This document shows, one piece after another, positions 24,388-36,806 of a stretch of 64,000 nt of DNA. The notes beneath the pieces are model-generated. The model ran no database searches. It had not been told where the DNA came from and saw nothing but the letters and a program-made list of their open reading frames with translations. The stretch is from Chrysemys picta bellii (taxonomy: Eukaryota > Chordata > Testudines > Emydidae), in contig NC_088800.1 of NCBI RefSeq assembly GCF_011386835.1, positions 57,937,439 to 58,001,438 on the forward strand, in the 5' to 3' direction. The translations under genes were made by a program, and so were the position numbers. The stretch's first letter is position 1; each line of letters begins with the position of its first letter.

Positions 24388-25138
24388 GTACCTGGCCATC
24401 CGCTACCCACTGCGCTCCCGGGAACTGCGGACCCCCTGCAACGCGGTTGCTGCCTTGGCTGTGATCTGGAGCCTCTCTGTGATCTTCGCTGGTCCGTACC
24501 TGAGCTACTACGACCTGATCGAGTGGGAGTCCAGCTACATCTGCATGCCCAGCTGGGAGGAGTGGAAGCGCAAGATCATAGACACCAGCACATTTGCCTT
24601 TGGCTATGTGATCCCCGTGCTGATCGTCAGTCTCTCCTACACCAGGACCATCAAGTACCTGTGGACGGCCGTGGACCCCCTGGAGGATATGTCAGAGTCC
24701 AAGAAGGCCAAGCGGAAGGTGACCAAGATGATCATCATAGTGACCATCCTCTTCTGCCTGTGCTGGCTGCCCTACCATGTGGTGATCCTGCGCTACCTCT
24801 ATGGGGACTTCCCCTTCAACCAGGCCACCTACGCCTTCCGGCTGCTCTCCCACTGCATGGCCTACGCCAACTCCTGCCTCAACCCCATCATCTACGCCCT
24901 GGTCTCCAAGCACTTCCGCAAGGGCTTCAAGAAGGTCTTCAGCTGCCTCCTGAGGAAGAAGGCCCGCAACAAGGTCCATGTGGTGCACGCTGCCCACACA
25001 GTGCCTGGCTTTGAGGCAGGCTCCACTGAGGTATCCCAGATGAACGAGGAGCACAACGGGCAGCAGGACGGGTGTGAGCTGGATGCAGGATCCCTCATGG
25101 TCCAGTCAGGCTCCTCCAGGCCCCTTCACCTCTCCTAG
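24388..25138 (+). CDS. GALR2: Galanin receptor type 2-like, coding exon 2
   Basis: Codes residues 125 to 374 of the receptor, from the DRY arginine to TAG at 25136. It holds TM4 (VIWSLSVIFAGPYL), the second extracellular loop with the disulphide cysteine in SSYICMPSW, TM5 with its FxxxYxxPV-type proline, and a basic third loop (ESKKAKRKVTK). TM6 has the CWLP motif, TM7 the NPIIY motif, and helix 8 the SKHFRKGFKK stretch. Paired cysteines after helix 8 are possible palmitoylation sites. Phrases shared with GALR2 are RELRTP, TAVDP and [22 protein letters not shown] in exon 1 leans to GALR3. The paralogue call is therefore GALR2 by preference. The family couples to Gq (GALR2) or Gi (GALR3). No broken reading frame is seen. 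Confidence 0.93.
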
Positions 25139-26425
25139 CAGCGAGGCTCCATCCTCTTGGGCAGCCATGCTGTGTTGTCAGTGGCAGGAAGAGGCCTCCC
25201 CTTCTCACTGGATGGTGGAGAGGACACGAGAGACAGCCCCAGAGAATCCCACTCCTACTCCTGGACTTAAATTTCTCCTGGCATGCCACAGGCCTATTGT
25301 TCTCCCGAGCACTGCATCAGAGCCCCCCAGACAGCGTCCGAGAATGGGCCTGCTCGTGGGAGGGACCAGACCCCGGCTCACACTGGAGCCACAGCCCTGC
25401 TGGTCTAAAGCTCATTGGACCCCGTCTTTGCGAATGGAGCAGAGACCGACAACACCATCTCCTTTGATTGTGTCTGGGTTGGCTGTCAGTGCTCCCTGCT
25501 CCTTAATTCCTGCCTCACCCACTAACACCCACCACTGTCTTGCTCTAGTGTAGTCCCGTCTAGGCAGTCCTGCTTTTTGCCTCATTTATGTGGCTTCTCG
25601 GGGTGCAAACATCCCCTCTCATCTCTAGCTCACGACACTGTCTGGAGGCAGCTTCCAAACCCTCCGTTCCGTCTATCACAGGCGAGGGGAGAGCATGGAA
25701 ACGCAGCAGGCCTGCTCTAGCCATGCTTTCAAACACACCCTGGGGGAACAGACAGGGCTGGCCCGTCCCTCAGCCTCTGCTTGGGGCACTGTTTTGTACC
25801 ACTCCATTTGCCATGTGCATTTGCAACTGCCCCCCTGACTTCGTTGTACCAGCCACGTGCTTGTCCCTTTGCACCCAGGACCTTGGCTATGTGCTCATCT
25901 TTTGACCCATGATACCTGCCCACCTACTCCCCAACCTGCCCTGTGCAGCCCAACTTCTACTCTCCACCCAGCCCATGCTGCCCACCATATGCGTGGTGTT
26001 CACCTGGCAATACCTGCCACGAGGTCACCACTTGACACTGGCCCAGGTCTAGGTGCTGGGAGTATCATAGCACAGCCCTTGTGTGTGAGCTGCTGGTTTC
26101 CCCTGCGCTCACTGTGCGACCTTCATCAGTACTTGTGTTTCACATCGCAGGTGGGACCATAGAGTGCAGACAGGCCAGAAACTATGCTGGTTTATTGACT
26201 ATGCCATGGCCAAGACAGTCACCATAACTGGTGTGCCCTTAAAGCACGTTGTGGCATGGGTGCATGGCCGTCTGTGCGCGTCTGCTTCTGGTGCTCACCA
26301 TTCCAGTGTAAGGGGCTCTCCTTTGCACATGGAGCGCTGGGGTCTGCGTGAGGGAGACGGGGCTGTACATACTGTAGAGGTGTCTTTCTAACCCCCAGCA
26401 AATAAACATGGGAAGCGACAGGGCC
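25139..26425 (+). other. GALR2: Probable 3' untranslated region
   Basis: No other gene begins here. The first AATAAA on the plus strand after the stop is at 26401, which would give a 3' UTR of about 1.27 kb. The next block on this strand is intergenic. Confidence 0.5.
26401..26406 (+). terminator. GALR2: Candidate poly(A) signal AATAAA
   Basis: Canonical AATAAA about 1.26 kb after the receptor stop codon, followed by TTTGTCGATATTCTTTGTG as a possible GT-rich downstream element. Confidence 0.45.
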
Positions 26426-28072
26426 TTTGTCGATATTCTTTGTGGGATGGGCCCCAGCTGCAAAATCCAAACCTGGGTTTGGCTCCCGGAAGGTAAAAAG
26501 GAAAACAGGAGATGGCCTTTCGAGCACCGAATCAGCCTATTTCGCTCCACCCAGCCCCCGGGAGCGCTGGATCTCTGGGCAGGTAGCCCGGGGGGTAGGG
26601 AATAGATGGCACTGCTTTGTGAGAACCCTGTGCTTGGCCCATGCCATGTTGTGTGGCTCAACCCCTTCCAGGCCCCCACAGTGCATGGCAAAGCGCCTTC
26701 TTCAGATCAAACACTTTTCAGTCTCCTGCCAGCCTTCATCTGTGCAAAGCGCAGCATGCACTGGGTTAGCAGACACCCTCAGGGCCACCTCCTCACCTGG
26801 TGTAAATCAGAGCTCTGCTGAGCTACACCAGCTGAGGATCTGGCTCATTGGCTCTGCTATCCACTCAGCCCTTCATCCTATGGCTACAGCTCACTTGCCT
26901 TCCTGACACAAGCACGGTTACTGACAACCTGGTTGGCAGCCAGGGAAAGCAGGCTCTAGATCCCATGAAGGAGTCGATGGGATGGGCAGCTTCCCAGCAT
27001 AGTGACCCGCACTAGGATAGAGGAGCCCAGGGTTGAGGTGTTCACGCAGGACCCTGGCTGTTCAGGCTCTGGGGGTGGGGGGGGGCAATCACAAAGCTCA
27101 AGGGGGTTGGGGACAGCAGCAGGAGGGGTTGTTGCCAGCTACTTTCTTTCCCAGTTTCTTGGATGCCATAAATCACGGTCACCCCATACCTCAAAGAGCC
27201 AATTGGAGCAGCACCTTCTGTGAAGCATGATGGGAACCGGTGCAGAGGCCTCTGGGGCACTCCTAAGGTGGAGTAATTGAGAGCGACTGAAAGTGGGGTC
27301 ATGTTATAATCGGGGGAAAGACACCCAGAAAGGAGAAGGGTCAATGGCAGAGGTGGGACTAGAACCCAAGTCTCCCGACTCCCAATACTGGGCTAACCCA
27401 GGTGCCGTTCAAAGCCGTGAGGGGACCATTTCCCTTCTGCAAATGGGTCGTCCACTGATTCAACTGCCATACACCCCTCCCGACTCCCTTGCAGGACAGG
27501 GCCTCTCCTGTGCCATGCCCCTCCACATGGTCCCGGGCTGCGAAGGGAAGGCAGAGAAGAAAGGCCCAGATGAACGAGGCCAGCCGACAAGAGGGGCCAT
27601 GTGCCATGGAAGGCACATGGCTGGCAAGCACTTGGTAAAAGAGAGCAGAGAGAAAGGCAGGGCGGGGGCAGTAATTACTCCAATTGGCTGGTACGGTCAT
27701 GCAGGCCCCATGACAGCTACACGCACTCCCCACCACCGCTCAAGGAGAGAGCAGTAGTAATTGGGTCAGCAGTGGTGAGAGATGAAGGCTCCCCGCTCAG
27801 CATCAGCGTGCAGATGCCTCTCCCTCTTAATTCACCATCCAGTTAAAACAGTCAAGCACGGCGCCGTTCAGAAAGCAGCCTAGCCCGAGTGCAAAGCCCC
27901 GCTCGCTCCTGCTGGTCCAACAGGCTGTGGAACAAAGCAGCTAGTCGAGCCCCATGCTGGGTCCTTCAGCTGAGCCCACCAGCAACCAGTGAGGGCTGCT
28001 AACATTTCAACTGAGGATGTCACAGCACCACTGTCCTTCAACAGCCCGTGTCCCTCCCCTTCCAGACAGTCA
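26426..28072. other. Gene-free intergenic sequence
   Basis: No exon is seen. It contains a short palindromic repeat piece at 26799-26850 (GTGTAAATC ... GAGGATCTGG), a poly-G tract near 27075, and a reverse MIR-like fragment at about 27335-27412 (GGTGGGACTAGAACCCAAGT). Confidence 0.45.
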
Positions 28073-28080
28073 CATGCACG

Positions 28081-28204
28081 TAGGGTGACCAGATGTCCCG
28101 ATTTTATAGGGACATTCCTGATTTTGGGTTTTTTTTCTCACATAGGCACCTATTACCCCCCACCTCCTGTTCCGATTTTTGACACTTGCTATCTGGTCAG
28201 CCTA
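28081..28204. mobile_element. hAT-type MITE, 124 bp (TAGGGTGACCAGA ends)
   Basis: TAGGGTGACCAGATGTCCCG at the left is matched by TATCTGGTCAGCCTA at the right. CATGCACG/CATGCACA flanks it (28073-28080 and 28205-28212), seven of eight bases alike. It shares ends with 59797-60665 and 37316-37929. Confidence 0.85.
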
Positions 28205-28212
28205 CATGCACA

Positions 28213-29845
28213 GCCCCACAAGACACACTGCACTGTGCGCAATGTGTGTTCACACACACTGGATCCCCTTCACCCTGACAAACGCATATGCACAACACTG
28301 CCCCGGCTCTCACCTCCTTCACAGGGGAGGGGCCTGGCCTGACAAAACATACACTGTGCCCCTATGCACACAGGCACATTCACACACCCACCGATGGACG
28401 CTAGAGACGGACACTATACAAACCCATTCATGCACCGACTCTCTGATGTATGTCCACAGGCAACCTGCCCCTCACCTCTGCAGGTAATATGCAACACGCC
28501 CTGAAAAACTACCCAGGCAGAGAGTGGCACCTGCCAACACAGACACCACTTGGAAACGCACACACACTCCCCACCCTACTCACACACACCATACCGAAAC
28601 CCAGCTCCTTAGCGACCTAGGTATGGTACTTCCAGCTAGTCAACCATTCCCTCCACCCACCCCGGCATACAGGGAGACACCCACCACCAGTCTGCTCCTT
28701 ATACACATACCTGTGGTGTCAGGCATGAGCCCATTGCAGACCTCAGCATCTCTCCTTGAGACACTCCTGGGCATCGCAATGGTGTCTCGTTGCTTCAGCC
28801 CCACTCCAAAAGATAACCCTCACCTGCACTGTCTGATCAGCAGCTCTCTTTTGGTTGGCCTGTCTCCTTTGCCCTTCTCTTCAAAACACTCAGCGGGTTT
28901 CACTCCAATCCCTCACAAACACAGCTACTGATATTTAACCCCTCGCCACCTGCAAAATCCGATCCTTTCATTTCCCCCGTTTGCTACCTCTGCAGATTAG
29001 GTCAAAGCCCCTTGGAGGGTCAAAGAGAAACGGGTGCTGAAGAGCAATGGGAGCTGCTAGTGTTTGCTCTGTGTGAGATTCACCCCAGCACAAGGCCTGT
29101 GACCACAGGACTCCAGTGGTGTGGCTGGGCCCCTGCCCAAGGGAGAATTTCTCCCTCCCAGGAGCACAGGGATATGAAAGATCAATATCCACTGAGCTGG
29201 GCTCTCAGAGATGGTGCTGAAAGCCCGCCCCTTGGCACCCCCATATTATAAAGGTAGAGCTTTAGGAGCACAGGCCGACACTCAGCACAATTTCAACCTG
29301 CCTCTGCTGGGGGGAGGCGCCCGGGGATGTTTCTGACATACAGATGTTACGGCTTCTCTTGGCAGAAAGGCTAATTAAACAGCTGATAAATATTAATAAT
29401 GCCAGGTTCCCAGAGAGGGTACGGCTGGGTCCAAGAGATTTATTAGGAGTTAGCTGCTTTATGGATTGGAAAGAAGATGTAAATGGCATGGCTCCAGAAC
29501 TGGGAGCTGAACGGTGACCTCTCCAGATTCCTTTTTGGTTTTGGTTTTGCAAATGCGCCCCCACCCCCCCAGGCAGAGGTGTCTCCACAGCAAACTGCAC
29601 AGTCAAGTAGCTTTAATTAACTGATCAGCTGCTTGTAGAGACAACCCAGAGCTGCTGGGGAGAGAGACAGAGCAGTGCCTCAGGAGGCACTTTATTACAA
29701 GAGCTGCTCAGAAGCTCCCTAGTTAAAGCTGAAACCCGCTCCAGGCCCTATAGAGTCAACTTCCCTCTAGCTTGGGCGGGCGGATGGAGGGGAATGAAAA
29801 CTCCCACCTTTGAGCCCAATAAATGTTCTGGCTCGCTCCCATGTC
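28213..29845. other. Gene-free sequence, CA-rich in part
   Basis: The part at 28220-28640 is rich in CACACA words, likely an eroded (CA)n array. No exon or transposon terminus is seen in the rest. Confidence 0.4.
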
Positions 29846-32010
29846 CAGGGCTGGTGCAAGGATATTTTGTGCCCTAGGCGAAACTTCCACCTTGTGGCCC
29901 CCCCACCCCTCGTAACATCAGTTCATTGAGGGGCAAATCCCGACGAGCCTTTATAGATCCCAGGGGCCAGCCATGCCCAGAGGCTGCTCCCCAGACCAGG
30001 TTCCCCCCTTCCCCCCCCCCCCCGAACTCCCCTGGAGGGTGCACAGCCCCCCCACGAGCCCTCCCCACCCCACTCTGGTGGCCCCCGCCCCGAGTCCACT
30101 CACTGGCTTTGCCAGGCTTGGGCCGCTGCAGCAGCTCGGCAGGGAGGAGCTGGCTTCTGGGGGCTCCTGCAACAGATGCATGTGGGCAGAGGCCCCTGTG
30201 CACCCCCCCCGGCTCCCCCCTCGCCACGATCGGGCTCTGTGGTTTCCGGGAGTGTGAGCCGCCGCTGCCCCTCCCAGAGCAGGCTCAGGGCCCCGTGGCT
30301 CACATGCCTGGGAGCCGCAGAGCCTGAACACGGTGAGGGGCAAGCCGGCGGGGCGCACGGGGGCCTCTGCCCGCATGCATCTGCTGCAGTCTGCAGGGGC
30401 CCCCCGGGGGGGCGCCAGGTCACAGCCTGGGCAGGAGGGGCGGGGGGGGGGGACGGCTGCTTCCCGCTAGTGGCACCACCGCCTTTGCAGGGCTCCTGCC
30501 CCCTGCACTGCGCCGGCTCCTCCATGGCTGGGGCTCACCGGCCCCGCAAGCCCTATGCAGTATTATTAAACTGGTGCCCCTATGCCCGACATAGCCTGAG
30601 CTTGCAGCCCGGCGGGGGCGGGGGCGGAAGGACAAGGCAGAAAGAACAACAAGACGCCGGCCCGCCTCACAGTCGCGGAGAGTCACAGTTCCCCGCAGAG
30701 ACCCCTGTATCCTCTCCCTCACGCAGAATGGACATGCAGAAGGTACCTAATTAAAAGCACTAAAGTTGGGAATAAAAAATGTCAGTCACAGGCTTTTTGA
30801 TATGCCCTGAAGTTTGTCAAACATTTATTTGCAAAAACTTTGTAGTAAGGGTGAGTCAGCTGTCTTGCTGAAGACAACTTCAAATATTATGGAATACATG
30901 ATGCAGCTCTTCTCTGTTTTACATTTTCTTAATCAGTATTTCTAAGATGATTTTATATTTTAAATGTTTTCTTAAGCCTTCATAAAGTAATCATTCCAGA
31001 TTACTACATATTTAACTCACTGAAACAGACATTATTTTAAATTAATCAGTCACAGAGATTTAGTGTGTTCATAACAATGTTCATTGCTTTTAGAAAAAGG
31101 GAACACTAATTTACTGTGTGTGATCTCCATAACAATACACATGTTTATGAAATTTCACCAACTTTAAAAAATATGTTTCCAAAGATTTTAGGCATAACAA
31201 AGGATTTTATATCTTACTAAGGTACTGATTTTGCTTAAAACTAGTTCATCAGATAGTCAGAAGTAAAGAAAGGGAAACTCTGTCCAGCTATCTGGAAGCA
31301 AAGGGCTGTTGCTTCCTTCAATGCGGGGGTGGGAGGAGGGAGAGGGGGTGAAGGGAGAAATGGATGGACAGAAAGGACAGGAAGACTTTGGAAGTAAGTT
31401 TTTTTACTATAGTAATTAAAATGTGTATTTTGGATAAGGGTGGTCTTTTGAAGAATTTATGTAAAAAAACATATGTCTGAAGATCCAAGCGTTTAAGGCT
31501 AAAGATGATTGTGCATCTAAAAATCTATGCAAGGATTTTTTAGAGATGTGATTTTATAATCTTCGCCAACTCACTAATGAAATATTTTTAAAGCAAATTT
31601 TAAACTAAGGTCCTGTAGACTGACATGTTCTAAGTAAATATTACAGTCATGCGCAACTGTTTTTGTCAGTACATTCAGAAACTGACAGTAGATACCTGGG
31701 GGTTGGCAAATGCCTGTTAAATGTCTTCATTACTCCTTGAATGGCTCTTTAACAGTTTCAGTGTTGTGCGAATAGGTCTGGCAGGCTGGAGACTGTTTCT
31801 CTTTTAACTACTAGATCCCCTTCCCAGAAAGACTCAGAGCCTGCAGAACAGGGGTAGGAAAACCAGTGGGGTCGACACTAAGACCCAGTGGTGCCCCAAA
31901 TTTTCAGGTGCCCTACGCAGCTGCCTTTGCCTGAGGACTGCCCCTGGTGCCCCCAACCACTTGCTGCCCTAGGCCGCTGCCTAGTTCGCCTAGTGGTTGC
32001 ACCGGCCCTG
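29846..32010. mobile_element. hAT-type element, about 2.2 kb, inverted relative of 59339-62241
   Basis: Left end CAGGGCTGGTGCAAGG and right end CACCGGCCCTG are inverted repeats. Nearly the whole length matches 59339-62241 in reverse orientation: a G/C-rich part (29900-30720), an A/T-rich core (30770-31750) and the far end. The copies differ in that this one has a partly repeated G/C block near 30180-30400 and lacks the 869-bp insertion. No target duplication is visible. No transposase is readable, so it is non-autonomous. Confidence 0.85.
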
Positions 32011-32399
32011 GGTGTGTGCTGGAAAGGGGCTTGAGAGCCTGGCACAGCAACCCAGTGCAAGGGAAACTGGGGCTGGAGGGCTGGGTGGGACCCCAGCACA
32101 TCAGGTGGCATCCCAGAAGGGGGGTCTAACCCATCACAACCACTATCTGCCACTAAGTACAAGAGCTCCAGGGTAGAAGCTGAAGAGGCAGAGCAATAAA
32201 GAAGCGCAGACCTGTCTCTGGGATTGTACAATACCATCCTCCACAGGCTGCTGGGACATCTTTGGTGTTCACTCTCCTGCGCTGGCCCTTACTTTCTTGG
32301 ATTTCACTCAGGCCATTTCCGTAGTGCATAGAGGGGCATAGAGGAGTGTAGCCCATGGCAACACGGCGTGGCTGTGGCTCTCATTCTCTCTCCAGTCGC
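32011..32399. other. Gene-free sequence, nothing recognised
   Basis: I see no exon or repeat terminus. Confidence 0.4.
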
Positions 32400-32735
32400 T
32401 AGGGTTGCCAACCCTCCTGGTTTTGCCGGGAGTCTCCCAGAATCAGGCCCTAGCTCCCGAAGGCTACTGAAGCCAAACCGGGAGATTTTAGGTGCTGACA
32501 GGCTGGCAGCGCAGCATGGCAAAGGCAGGCTCTCTGCCTGCCCTGGTCCTGCACTGCTCCCAGAAGTGGCCGGCATGTCCCTGTGGCCCCTGGGGGTGGG
32601 GGTGAGAGGGGTGTCTCCGCGCACTGCCCTCTCCTCGAGCGCCGACTCCGCAGCTCCCATTGGTTGGAAACTGGGCTAATGGGAGCTGCGGGGGCAGTGC
32701 CTGCTGAGAAGGATTTCCCTCCCCCGTTGAGTATG
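32400..32735. mobile_element. Truncated hAT-type element (TAGGGTTGCCAAC end)
   Basis: TAGGGTTGCCAACCCTCCTG is the left end of the family also seen at 10755-10859. The body has GAGTCTCCCAGAATC and a GTGCCGGC-rich part. No right end is found, so the boundary is approximate. Confidence 0.5.
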
Positions 32736-32859
32736 TTCCCTGCAGCACTTAGTATAGAGGACATACACTCGTGGCCTGCTCAAGCCAGCAATGGATGTGC
32801 CTCGGGGGATTTCGTTCCCACTTCCCAAATGCAGAATATCAATTCTGCTACAAGCGAGG

Positions 32860-33130
32860 GCTTATCTACACAACAGCTTCTACAGCGCCTCAGCTGTGCC
32901 ACTTTAGTGCCGGAGTGTAGCCGCTTCCTACATCAACAGACGGGATTTTTCTGTTAATGTAGTTAATCCGGCTTTACAAGAGGTGGTAGCTAAATCAATG
33001 GAGAATCCTTCCATCAATCTAGCTGTGACTACACCGGGGGTCAGGTCACCCTAACTATAGTGCTCTGAGTGTGAAGTTTTCCACAGCTGTGAGCGAGATA
33101 GCTAGGTCAAATCTATTTTTTAAGTGTATA
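32860..33130. mobile_element. Harbinger-type MITE
   Basis: GGGCTTATCTACAC at the left pairs loosely with TTAAGTGTATA at the right. Internal blocks (GGTGGTAGCTAAATCAATGG, ACTACACCGGGGGTCAGGTC, palindrome near 33060-33110) recur at 40199-40357, 50285-50430 and 52936-53518. Non-coding. Confidence 0.6.
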
Positions 33131-33347
33131 CAATGAGGTTTGGAAATCCACTCACTCATTCTTCCAGCTAAGAGGGCTCCCAGCCAGCCGCCCATTAACA
33201 GCTGTTAACCAAGAGTGCTTTAGCATAACTCATGTTCCTTTCCCGCTGCACCAACCCAATAGCTCTTAACACAAAGGAACAAAAAGAGTCATTGAAGCAG
33301 CTGTATGGAAACATCCCCCAATAGCCCATAGCCCATGAAAGCGAGAC

Positions 33348-34537
33348 TGTGACGGGTTGGATCACAGAAACCCCCTTGGGAGCTGCCAACAGATGTGCAA
33401 AGACTACCCCTGCTTCTGTTTTCCCTGCCAGCTCAGGACTCCAGCACCCTGTCTTGCTGAGCCAGACACTCCCGTCTGGCTCCAGACACAGATGCAGGGT
33501 CTGAATCTCTTGTCCCAAAGCTGCAAGTTTACCTGAAAACAGCGTACAGAAGTGCGCTTGTCTTTAGCACTCAGATGCTCAACTCCCAATGGGGTCTAAA
33601 CCCAGATAAATCCGTTTTACCCTGCATAAAGCTTATGCAGGGCAAACTCGTAAATTGTTCGCCCTCTATAACACTGATAGAGAGATATGCACAGTTGTTT
33701 GCTCCCCCAGGTATTAATACATACTCCGAGTAAATTACTAAATAAAAAGTGATTTTATTAAATACAGACAGTAGGATTTAAGTGGTTCAAAGTAGTAACA
33801 GACAGAACAAAGTAAGTCACCAAGCAAAATAAAATAAAATGCGCAAATCTATGCCTAATCAAACTAAATACAGATAATCTCACCCTCAGAGATGCTTCAG
33901 TAAGTTTTTCTCAGACTGGACACCTTCCAGGCCTGGGCACAATTCTTTCCCCTGGTACAGCTCTTGTTGCAGCTCAGGTGGTAGCTAGGGGATTCTTCAT
34001 GATGGCTTCTCCCCTTCTCTGTTCTCTTCCCCCCTTTATATATCTTTTGCATAAGGCGGGAACTCTTTGTCTCTCTGGGTTTCCACCCCCCCTCACTGGA
34101 AAAGCACCAGGTTAAAGATGGATTCCAGTTCAGGTGACATGATCACATGTCACTGCAAGACTTCATTACTCACTTGCCAGCACACACATATACAGGAAGA
34201 CTCACAGGTAAATACAGCCATCTGCAGACAATGGGAGTCATCAAGATTCCAAACCATCATTAATGGTCCACACTTTACACAATTACAATAGGCCCTCAGA
34301 GTTACATTTTATATTTCTAGTTTTAGATACAAGAGTGGTACATTTATACAAATCAGATGATCACACTCAGTAGATTATAAGCTTTGTAATGATACCTTAC
34401 AAGAGACCTTTTGGATGAGGCATATCCCAGTTACTTACATTCACTTATTACCGTATTTTCTCTAAAACGGTCTCAGTTACATTACATTGACTTATTATCA
34501 AGTTTTTATAAAACCATATAGACTGCACAACGTCACA
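33348..34537. mobile_element. Solo LTR, 1190 bp
   Basis: Begins TGTGACGGG and ends CGTCACA, giving a 7-bp inverted terminus of the TG...CA type. GAGAC is duplicated exactly at both edges (33343-33347 and 34538-34542). A 5-bp duplication fits Ty3/gypsy or ERV-L-like retroelements. A TATA-like CCTTTATATATC lies near 34034. No internal retroviral genes flank it, so it reads as a solo LTR left by recombination between two LTRs. Transcriptional orientation is not settled. Confidence 0.88.
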
Positions 34538-34699
34538 GAGACCCTCATGCTTGGACCAAGAGGTGGCAAACACACCCATGCCACATCAGAGCTGTGTGTG
34601 TGATTTCATTGGAGCAGATTGGGCCTGAACACAACCCCAGCCTGCTTGGATACATCACTCCCATCGCTATCTGCTGCTACCCTTGTGTGACCCTGAGCA

Positions 34700-35520
34700 C
34701 CCCTGTATTCACACCCTACACGCTAGTGTAATAATCTTTGTACAAAATATGCCTTGTGAGATATATGAAAACTAATAACTCATTGACCATTAATATTCTT
34801 GTGTGATGTATGCACACAGTGGGTATTAAGAGTTATGGCTATATGTTAGCATTATGACTAAAGTGTGTTTGAACCAGGTATGGCAGGGGGAGTGGTTAAT
34901 CAGATCCATCCTAAAGGAAGGAATGTGTGTTTGCCTCAAATTACATATAAGTGGTAAACAGGCCCATCAAGGCAGCAGGGGAGGAGATGGCAGGAAACAG
35001 GACAATTTGCCTTTCAGCAAACACAAGTGGAGGAATAAAACATGGACTTTCCTTCACCACCAGCCTTCATGTTGCCTTCCTCACAGCTCGAATAAACTTT
35101 ACCTTGAGGGGTAACTCTCAGAAGAATCCATTTCAGAGGTTCACTGGTCTATAAAAACAAGTGGGGCTGAACCTCAAGTGATAAGCAAGTGACTCCACTG
35201 ACTGTAAACAATATCACTCTATTCTACAAGTGTATAGAGTGAGGTCTTGTCTGAAAGCTAATTACTTATTCACTCAACTGGGGCAAATACACCATTCCAT
35301 TTAAACACAGCACTGAGCTGGTTTATAGTAACAAAATAAAACAGACTTATTAACAATAGATCAGAGGTTAAGTGATGCCAAGTAAAAGGAATACAGTTAG
35401 AAAGTTATGTGTTTGTGTGTCTTCAGAGGAACAAACAAATCTTATTATTTCTCTGAACCATCCAGGGGAGGGCTGGATATTGCAGAGCACATGGATTTAG
35501 GAAATTTAGGACTGCGAGTG
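34700..35520. repeat. Probable LTR-derived or other old repeat
   Basis: The sequence has a texture common in reptile LTR repeats: ACTAATAACTCATTGACCAT, TACAAAATATGCCTTGTGAG, and GAATAAACTTTACC with a polyadenylation-like hexamer near 35090. The part at 35280-35460 has AAAACAGACTTATTAACAAT. No clean termini are seen. This rests on resemblance only. Confidence 0.35.
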
Positions 35521-36489
35521 TGTTGGGGTCCCCTCACTGGCTATAACCAAGGCTGGTGGAAGCCAGAATGAGGCTCTGGGGTCAGAGTTGCTGAACTAGG
35601 GCTGTCTAAGCACACAGACACTTAGCGTGTGACCTGTATACTGATAGGCCAGTAGTGAGCATCCCAGGTTGGAAGCTACAGCAGCAAGGCATCATAAGGC
35701 ACTCAGGGTCACAGGGCAGGCAGTGACACAGCCCTCATTGATCTGGTCTACACCCCGAACCACGTGACACTTTGTCCCCTCAGGCCAGTCTATGCTGTCT
35801 AATGCCCTGCAGGGTGGTTTCTGGATGGAGCAGGGAGCAGTTTGGGATGTGGTATTTCCCTACACAGCTTGCAGCTCCTAATCTAGATGTTGCCAAGGAG
35901 GGGAACTGCATCTCCCTACTCTAAACCATGAAAGCCCAAGCTTCATGAGGGTCATGCAGGCCATGTGGCCAGTACTGTCAGGACTTGAGAGTTACAAACA
36001 GGGTCAAAATCTGTGCTGATTCATAGCATGGGCCATTCATTGACTCTAATGGAAAATTTGGCCCTTCGTGTGCCTCTGTATTAATATTAGAAACAAGCTC
36101 AGGCCGGATCTGGATTTTGAATGCCCTGTAGTCTAGGGGTTTCAGTCCAACTCCATGTAAAAGTATCAGGAAATGCAGCAACACCTATGGATTGGGATGG
36201 GCAGCTGGAGTTGTAGTATGGATGGGGTTTGCCAGCCTCTAGCCCAGCAGTGAGGATGGGTGTACCAGACACCAGGTGCATTAGGGGTGCAACATGCAGA
36301 TCCCAAGGGCTGAATGGACACAGCATGGAGCTTTCCTCCCTGCTCGCCCGATGGCAGATTGGGCCCTCCCAGGCTCCACCGGGCTGGAAGGAATAGCGGG
36401 GCTGGGGTTTGCGGACTGATCAGTCTTTTAGGAGTTGCTAGCAAATTAAAATCCCAGAATAAATTTCCTGCCAGTTTCCAAACAGTCTG
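35521..36489. other. Gene-free sequence, nothing recognised
   Basis: I see no exon, RNA or transposon end. Confidence 0.4.
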
Positions 36490-36497
36490 GCTCTGGG

Positions 36498-36798
36498 CAG
36501 GGCGGCTCCAGGCACCAGCGCAGCAAGTGCGTGCCTGGGGCGGCAAGCCGTGGGGGGCGGCCTGCCAGTTGCTGTGAGGGTGGCAGTCAGGCAGCCTTCA
36601 GTGGCATGCCTGCGGGAGGTCCGCCGGTTCTGCGGCTTTGGCGGTAATTTGGTGGCGGGTGCGCCGAAGGCGCGGGACCAGCAGATCACCCGCAGAAATG
36701 CTGCCGAATCCGTATGACCGCGGACCGCCCGCAGGCATGCTGCCGAAGCCTGCCTGATTGCTGTGCTTGGGGAGGCAAAAAACATAGAGCTGCCCCTG
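36498..36798. mobile_element. hAT-type MITE, 301 bp
   Basis: CAGGGCGGCTCCAGGCACC at the left mirrors GAGCTGCCCCTG at the right. GCTCTGGG is duplicated exactly (36490-36497 and 36799-36806). The ends match the element at 47358-49055, including GGGGAGGCAAAAAACATAGA near the right end. Confidence 0.93.
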
Positions 36799-36806
36799 GC
36801 TCTGGG

